Origin: an uncultured Myxococcales bacterium
GTDB taxonomy: Bacteria; Myxococcota_A; Polyangia; Polyangiales; Polyangiaceae
Length of the DNA: 64,000 bases
Direction of reading: 5' to 3'
NCBI GenBank assembly: GCA_937949945.1
Contig: CALFEQ010000191.1
Span: 1 to 64,000, forward strand
Made by a program: the position numbers and the translations under genes. The notes under the pieces were generated by a model. It made no database searches and had not been told where the DNA came from. It worked only from the letters and a program-made list of their open reading frames with translations. This document shows, one piece after another, positions 59,522 to 64,000 of this stretch (position 1 is the stretch's first letter; each line of letters opens with the position of its first letter).

Positions 59522-60199
59522 TCAGAGCGTCTGGCTCAACGCCCGATCCATCGCGCGCTCGTCGAAACCGACGAGGAGCTTGCCGCGCACGTCGATGACG
59601 GGGATGGATCCGCCGCGCATGCCCGCGCTCGCGAGCTTCGCCTGCATCTCGCGCGCCGCGCTGCCGTCCTTTTCGATGTCCTTCTCGATGAACGGAACGC
59701 CGCGGCGTTTGAGGTACGCGGCCGCCTGATGACACGGCCCGCACCAGGATGCGCCGTAGATGATGACCGGCCGGGCCGCGACGGGCGGAGCGGTCGCCGC
59801 CGATTGCGCGGTCAGGACCTCGCCGTGCTGCTGGCGGCGCTCGACCGCGATCTGCTCGAACTCGGCGCGACGCATCGTCCGCACCGGATAGGTGCCGTCC
59901 GGGTTCGCGTTGCGGAGATCGGCGACGAAGACGTCTTCGACCGACGGCGGATCCTTCGTTGGATCGGCGACGCGCACGACGTCGCGGGCGGCGGGCGGCA
60001 CGTCCGCGACCTTCTGCTCCACGTGGAACTCGCCCCTCTCGTCGATCCACGTGTAGAGGAGCTCCGTGCTCGTATCGGTGACGACCGGTAGGACGACGGC
60101 CTCCGCCTTCGGGCTCTGCTTCGACTTGCAGCCGGCCACGACGAGGAGGACGGCCAGAACGAGGATCGAGAGCCTGCGAACGGCGCGGAGAAGCCCCAC
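59522..60199 (-). CDS. Lipoprotein with DUF4124-like and glutaredoxin-like domains
   Basis: 225 residues. A signal peptide and lipobox (VAGC) are followed by a short DUF4124-like part ('ELLYTWIDERGEFHVEQKVADVPPAARD'). The C-terminal glutaredoxin/thioredoxin-like domain (about 140-225) has a CGPC active site ('YGASWCGPCHQAAAYLKRRGVPFIEKDIEKD') and the cis-Pro segment 'GSIPVIDV'. A lipid-anchored oxidoreductase in the periplasm is implied, perhaps reducing or exchanging disulfides. The redox partner is unknown. The start is a GTG at 60199, which begins the signal peptide; no ATG fits. It is 38 bp downstream of the ABC-F gene. Confidence 0.8.
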   Translation of the reverse strand: MGLLRAVRRLSILVLAVLLVVAGCKSKQSPKAEAVVLPVVTDTSTELLYTWIDERGEFHVEQKVADVPPAARDVVRVADPTKDPPSVEDVFVADLRNANPDGTYPVRTMRRAEFEQIAVERRQQHGEVLTAQSAATAPPVAARPVIIYGASWCGPCHQAAAYLKRRGVPFIEKDIEKDGSAAREMQAKLASAGMRGGSIPVIDVRGKLLVGFDERAMDRALSQTL

Positions 60200-60237
60200 G
60201 GTGCGGAGGATGCTACTGCCAGGTGTCGGAGACAAGC

Positions 60238-62160
60238 TCAGCCGTCTCCGGCGAGCCGCTCCCACTCGGCCATCATCGCGTCCACCCTTTGCGCGAGCGC
60301 CTGCTCCTCGGCGGCGAGCTCCGCGAGCTTCGCCCAGTCGCCGCCCGGATCTTCGCGCAGCTTCGTGCGCATCTCCGCGAGCTGCTTCTCGCCTGCGGCG
60401 ATGAGCTCCTCGAGCTCCTTCACGCGGCGCGCCTTGCGTTCGCGTTCGCGCGCCTGCTGCTTCTGCGCCTCGTAGCTGCTGCGCCCGGACTCCTCGCCGC
60501 GCGGAGGCGGCACCGACTTGCCGCGCGGCGGCGGGGCCTTGGGCTCCTCGGTCTTCTTCGGCGCCGTCGCGGACACGAAGTCGGCGAAGCCGCCGGGGTA
60601 GATGTCGACCTTGCCGTCGCGAACGCTGACGATGCGGGTCGCCACGTTGTCGAGGAAACGCCGGTCGTGCGAGACGAAGAGGACGGTGCCCTCGAACCCG
60701 ACGAGCGCCTCCTCGAGGATCTCGGCGGCCGGGATGTCGAGGTGGTTCGTGGGCTCGTCGAGGAACAGGAGGTTGCGGGGCTCGAGCAGGAGCTTCGCGA
60801 GCGCGAGGCGCGAACGCTCTCCGCCGGAGAAGCCCGCGACGACGCGGAGCGGATCGTCGCCCCAGAACCGGAAGCGCGCGAGGTACTGCCGCGCCGCCTC
60901 GACGGTGAAGTCGCCCCGCACGCGCCGCACCTCTTCGACCGCAGTGAGCTTCGGATCCACCTCGCCGAGGTGCTGATCGAAGTAGCCCTCCTGGAGATTC
61001 GTACCGCGGCGGATGGTCCCGGAGTCGAGCTCGGGATCGCCACGCCCGGCGAGAAGCTTGAGGAGCGTCGACTTCCCCGCCCCGTTCGGCCCGACGATGC
61101 CGATGCGCTCGCCCCTGCGCACGAGCAGGTCGACCCCCTCGAACAGCGTCCGCCCTCCCCGCTTCGCCGAGAGGTTCTTCGCGTCGAGCACGATGTCGCC
61201 CGAGCGCGCGGCCTCCGCGAAGCGGAACCTCACGCGCTCGGCGACGGCCCACACGTCCTCCGGCCGCTCGAGGCGTTCGAGCTTCTCGAGCATCTTGCGC
61301 CGGCTCTGTGCCTGCTTCGTCTTCTGCCCGGCGATGTTGCGCCGGATGAAGTCCTCCGTCTTCTCGATGAAGGCCTGCTGGCGCTCGGCGAGCGCGCGCT
61401 CGCGCTCGAGGTCGTCCTCGCGCGCGACCGCGTAGTCGCTGTAGCGCAGCGGATAGATCCGGAGCCCCTTGCGTCCGAGCTCCATCGTCGCGGGACAGAC
61501 CGCATCGAGGAACGCGCGGTCGTGCGAGACGACGAGGACCGCGCCGCGGTAGCCGCGCAGCCAGCCTTCGAGCCACGCGATCGTGTCGAGATCGAGGTGG
61601 TTCGTGGGCTCGTCGAGCAGCAAGAGGTCCGGCTGCCGCGCGAGCACGACGCCGAGGTGGAGCCGTCCGCGCTCGCCGCCGGAGAGCGACGCGACGGGGC
61701 GCGAGAGATCCTCGTTCGAGAAGCCGAGCTTGGCCGCGATGGCGGCGACCTTGTGCTCGAGCTCGTCGCCGCCGACGACGTGATAGCGCTCCGTCGCCTG
61801 GGCGAGGGCGTCGAGCGCGCGCTGGTCACCGGACGCGGCCTCGTGCTGCGCGCGGACGAGCGCGTCGCGCGCCTCGAGGATCTCGCGGAAGCCCGACATG
61901 AACGCCGAGAGCACGTCCCCCTCCGCGGCGACCTCGTGGGACTGCCGGTAGTAGCCGACGCTCGTCTCTTTCTTCACGACCACGGTGCCCGCATCGGGCT
62001 CGATCTCCTTCGCGACGAGCCGGAGCAACGTGGACTTGCCAGCACCGTTCGGCGCGACGAGCGCGACGCGCTCGCCGAGCGCGAGGCTGAACGTGACGGA
62101 CTCGAACAGCGTGTCACCGGCGTAGCCGAAGCGAAGATCGGCGACCTGGAGGACGGTCAT
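60238..62160 (-). CDS. uup: ABC-F ATPase (Uup-like)
   Basis: 640 residues with two ABC ATPase domains and no membrane part. The first Walker A is APNGAGKST (Gly to Ala at position 1) and the second GPNGAGKST. Both LSGGE/FSGGE signatures and both Walker B DEPTNHLD motifs are present. Between the domains is the helical linker (about 245-320) that in this family reaches the ribosomal P-site tRNA. The C-terminus has the coiled-coil extension typical of Uup (about 565-640, Glu/Lys/Ala-rich heptads). Uup-like proteins act on stalled ribosomes or DNA-linked translation stress; the exact role here is inferred. The symbol is used for the family rather than proven orthology. Confidence 0.85.
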   Translation of the reverse strand: MTVLQVADLRFGYAGDTLFESVTFSLALGERVALVAPNGAGKSTLLRLVAKEIEPDAGTVVVKKETSVGYYRQSHEVAAEGDVLSAFMSGFREILEARDALVRAQHEAASGDQRALDALAQATERYHVVGGDELEHKVAAIAAKLGFSNEDLSRPVASLSGGERGRLHLGVVLARQPDLLLLDEPTNHLDLDTIAWLEGWLRGYRGAVLVVSHDRAFLDAVCPATMELGRKGLRIYPLRYSDYAVAREDDLERERALAERQQAFIEKTEDFIRRNIAGQKTKQAQSRRKMLEKLERLERPEDVWAVAERVRFRFAEAARSGDIVLDAKNLSAKRGGRTLFEGVDLLVRRGERIGIVGPNGAGKSTLLKLLAGRGDPELDSGTIRRGTNLQEGYFDQHLGEVDPKLTAVEEVRRVRGDFTVEAARQYLARFRFWGDDPLRVVAGFSGGERSRLALAKLLLEPRNLLFLDEPTNHLDIPAAEILEEALVGFEGTVLFVSHDRRFLDNVATRIVSVRDGKVDIYPGGFADFVSATAPKKTEEPKAPPPRGKSVPPPRGEESGRSSYEAQKQQARERERKARRVKELEELIAAGEKQLAEMRTKLREDPGGDWAKLAELAAEEQALAQRVDAMMAEWERLAGDG

Positions 62161-62241
62161 GGCGCTCGCACCTTAGCTCGTCTTCCAACGACATTCACGT
62201 CTGCACGCGCGCGGTCGAGCCTGACACCGGCCGAGCGGCGT

Positions 62242-62811
62242 TCACTCGACCGTGCCTCCGCGCACGGTGACGATCCTCGTCGCCACCCGCTCGGCGAGCT
62301 CGCGATCGTGGGTCGCGACGAGCGCCGTCTTGGTCGCGAGACGATCGAGGACGGCCGCGCGCGTCGCTGCATCGAGCGCATTCGTCGGCTCGTCGAGCAC
62401 CAAGATCGCCGGATCGCCCATGAACGCAGCCGCGAGCGACACGCGCTGCTTCTGCCCGAGCGACAGCGAGCCCACGAGCTTCCCGCGGAGCTCGCCGATG
62501 CCCAGGTCATCCGGTACCGGGGGACGGTCCTTGCCCTTCAACGACGCGATCACGTCGAGCCATTCCCCGACGAGCAGGTGATCGGGGATGTCTGGCTTCT
62601 CCGGCGCGAAGCCGACGTCACCCGACGCGAGGACGCGGCCCTCGTCGGGCTCGAGCACCCCGCTCATCACGAGGAGGAGCGTCGACTTGCGGGATCCGTT
62701 GTCTCCGACGACGACGACACGCTCGCCCGCACGCACGGCGAGCGAGGCGCCCCGGAGCACGCCGCGCCGGCCGAACGATTTCCACACCGCTTGCGCCTCG
62801 AGGATCACCAT
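62242..62811 (-). CDS. ABC transporter ATP-binding protein with altered Walker A
   Basis: 189 residues, short for an ABC ATPase. Signature LSLGQKQR and Walker B ILVLDEPTNALD are intact. The Walker A loop reads GDNGSRKST, with Arg41 in place of the conserved Gly before the catalytic Lys42 (codon CGC at 62689-62691, one base from GGC). That could impair ATP binding, or it could be a recent mutation or sequencing error. It overlaps the adjacent permease-like gene by 7 bp, so the two form one transporter of the small CcmA or exporter type. Confidence 0.85.
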   Translation of the reverse strand: MVILEAQAVWKSFGRRGVLRGASLAVRAGERVVVVGDNGSRKSTLLLVMSGVLEPDEGRVLASGDVGFAPEKPDIPDHLLVGEWLDVIASLKGKDRPPVPDDLGIGELRGKLVGSLSLGQKQRVSLAAAFMGDPAILVLDEPTNALDAATRAAVLDRLATKTALVATHDRELAERVATRIVTVRGGTVE

Positions 62812-63962
62812 GCGAGCACCGCTGCGACCGCGACGATCGCGATCATGACGACACCTGTCGCGAAGAGCGCCGCGCTGCGCTTCCGGCTACGCTCGTGGTG
62901 GCGGCCCCAAGCCCCGACGGCGCAGGCGAGACAGGCGGCCCAGATCGCGAGCGCGCCCGTCAGCGACGCCGGGCCGAGGCGGCACGCGATGCTCGCCGCG
63001 AGCCCCGCGGAGGCCGCGAGCGCCGTCGCCGGCGTGGCGAGCGCGAGGAGGAACGCGGCCACGACGATCGAGCGCCGGACGCGGAGCGAGCGGAGCACGG
63101 CATGCATGGAACGTTCGGACTCGAGCAGAGGCGTAACGGCGGTCGCCGCGACGAGCACGAGCGGCGATGCCATGATCGCGAGCGCGCGGGACAGAGGACG
63201 GTCCGTCGGGTCCGAGCGGAGCGTGAGGAGGCCCGCGCCCCCGAGCGCCGCCACTGCCGCGCCGACGGCGAGCCGCGAACGCGCGCGACGCGCGAGCCGG
63301 AGGACGTGCACGAGGTAGAGCGCGAAGAGCGCATGCGTCGGCCGCGCGATCCGCCACGGCGTCGCGCGCTCCTCCGGAGCCAGGCGCCACGCCGCATGGA
63401 CGGCGAGAGGAGCCGTCACGGCGCCGGCGAGCGCCGTCCACTGGGGCGGCGCGTCTGCGAGCGCGAGCCCGCCCGCGAGCGCTCCTCCGAGGGCGGCCGA
63501 CACGCCGCCACGAACGGCCGCGACGCCCGCCGCCTCGACGCTGACCGCGGAGAGGAGCGCCGCCGCGGCCGACGCGAGCCCCTCGCCACGTCCGAAGAGC
63601 ATCGCCCAGGGCGCGTGCACGACGGCGGCCATCGAGACGAGCGCGCCCGCGAGCGGCACCGGCGGCAGGCGCAGCGCGCGCAGCGTGAGCCCTCCGCGCG
63701 CATGGAAGATCGCGTGCGTTGCGGGGAACGTCACGAGTAGCCACGCTGCCCAGAGCACGCATCGCAGGACAAAGGAGTGATGGAGCGCCCGCACGAGATC
63801 CTGCGCGCGCATGCCGGCGGGCGAGAACACGACCGACGCCAGCAAAGCCACCGCGAAGTACGTGGCCCCGGCGGCCCGCAGCACCGGACGGCCGATCGCC
63901 TTCCACACGCCGAGGACGACGCGATCGGCGCGGGCGTAAGTCCTGCGGTCGAGTCGCGTCAT
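62805..63962 (-). CDS. Membrane protein, probable permease partner
   Basis: About 385 residues with roughly eight to ten hydrophobic helices and few loops. No family is recognised. The order and 7-bp overlap with the ABC ATPase gene indicate a two-component transporter, and the substrate is not predictable. The ATG at 63962 is taken as the start. An upstream TTG at 63980 is in frame and there is no stop before the window edge, so the gene may begin outside the window. Confidence 0.65.
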   Translation of the reverse strand: MTRLDRRTYARADRVVLGVWKAIGRPVLRAAGATYFAVALLASVVFSPAGMRAQDLVRALHHSFVLRCVLWAAWLLVTFPATHAIFHARGGLTLRALRLPPVPLAGALVSMAAVVHAPWAMLFGRGEGLASAAAALLSAVSVEAAGVAAVRGGVSAALGGALAGGLALADAPPQWTALAGAVTAPLAVHAAWRLAPEERATPWRIARPTHALFALYLVHVLRLARRARSRLAVGAAVAALGGAGLLTLRSDPTDRPLSRALAIMASPLVLVAATAVTPLLESERSMHAVLRSLRVRRSIVVAAFLLALATPATALAASAGLAASIACRLGPASLTGALAIWAACLACAVGAWGRHHERSRKRSAALFATGVVMIAIVAVAAVLAW

Positions 63963-64000
63963 GACGTCGTGAACGGACAACCGTCCGGGTCGGTCGAGTA

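Overview
The window is very GC-rich and almost fully coding, with long GC-skewed genes. Its gene content points to a deltaproteobacterium-type organism of the Myxococcota, probably Polyangia-like. The signs are several Ser/Thr protein kinases with C-terminal membrane anchors and PEGA-like tails, a TIGR02266-type PilZ protein, ExbB-ExbD-ExbD modules, many lipoproteins with low-complexity linkers, an RpoH-like sigma factor with an acidic N-terminal extension, and a two-RRM glycine-rich RNA-binding protein. I see no prophage, insertion sequence, CRISPR array or tRNA gene. The taxonomic placement is inferred from gene content only.

Layout. 0.3-14.9 kb: a type II P-type cation ATPase, a large lipoprotein with a duplicated domain, a Ser/Thr kinase, a LolC/E-like permease with a big insertion, a GAF protein with a Pro/Ala linker, a 44-bp hairpin repeat array, a sensor histidine kinase and the two-RRM protein. 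15.2-21.8 kb: rpmG, then the rod-shape and elongasome operon mreB-mreC-mreD-mrdA-rodA. 22-28.8 kb: a small Cys-rich lipoprotein, then two divergent ExbB-ExbD-ExbD energy-transduction modules separated by 1.1 kb. 28.8-33.5 kb: a minus-strand run joined by 4-bp overlaps or a 5-bp gap (DNA methyltransferase, HD phosphohydrolase, predicted beta-barrel protein, glycerate kinase). 33.9-47.1 kb: a helicase-C-like protein, a c-type-haem-like lipoprotein, lysA, pyruvate kinase, a histidine kinase, a PEGA/TPR protein, a second Ser/Thr kinase, an acyl-CoA synthetase, a PilZ protein and nadA. 47.1-64 kb: an MlaE-like permease, alanine racemase, a heterodimeric ABC exporter, a DUF3025 protein, a KOW protein, an RpoH-type sigma factor, rsmI, a pseudokinase, a glutaredoxin-like lipoprotein, a Uup-type ABC-F ATPase, and an ABC ATPase/permease pair that runs to the window edge.

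The most unusual signal is not a gene. A heptanucleotide (TGGAGCC, or its complement GGCTCCA) occurs in short tandem runs of 2-7 copies only between genes. At five places two runs face each other as inverted arms, 20-59 bp each, usually four heptamers. They bracket an intergenic interval of about 180-460 bp, and the arms sit only 4-18 bp from the flanking stop or start codons in nearly all cases. Each bracketed interval also holds at least one inverted repeat or hairpin. One of them holds a six-copy 44-bp hairpin array, and another lies between mreC and mreD. This looks like an undescribed family of intergenic elements. It deserves a genome-wide count and a test against chance, because GC-rich DNA forms short inverted repeats easily.

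Other points: the two ExbB/ExbD modules resemble the AglRQS layout of myxobacterial motors. One module carries a perfect GNRA-capped hairpin between exbB and exbD. An E. coli-type sigma-32 promoter match precedes the RpoH-like gene. Several ATP-handling proteins have altered key residues: the P-type ATPase ion sites, the degenerate half of the ABC exporter, an Arg in a Walker A loop, and a pseudokinase without its catalytic Asp.
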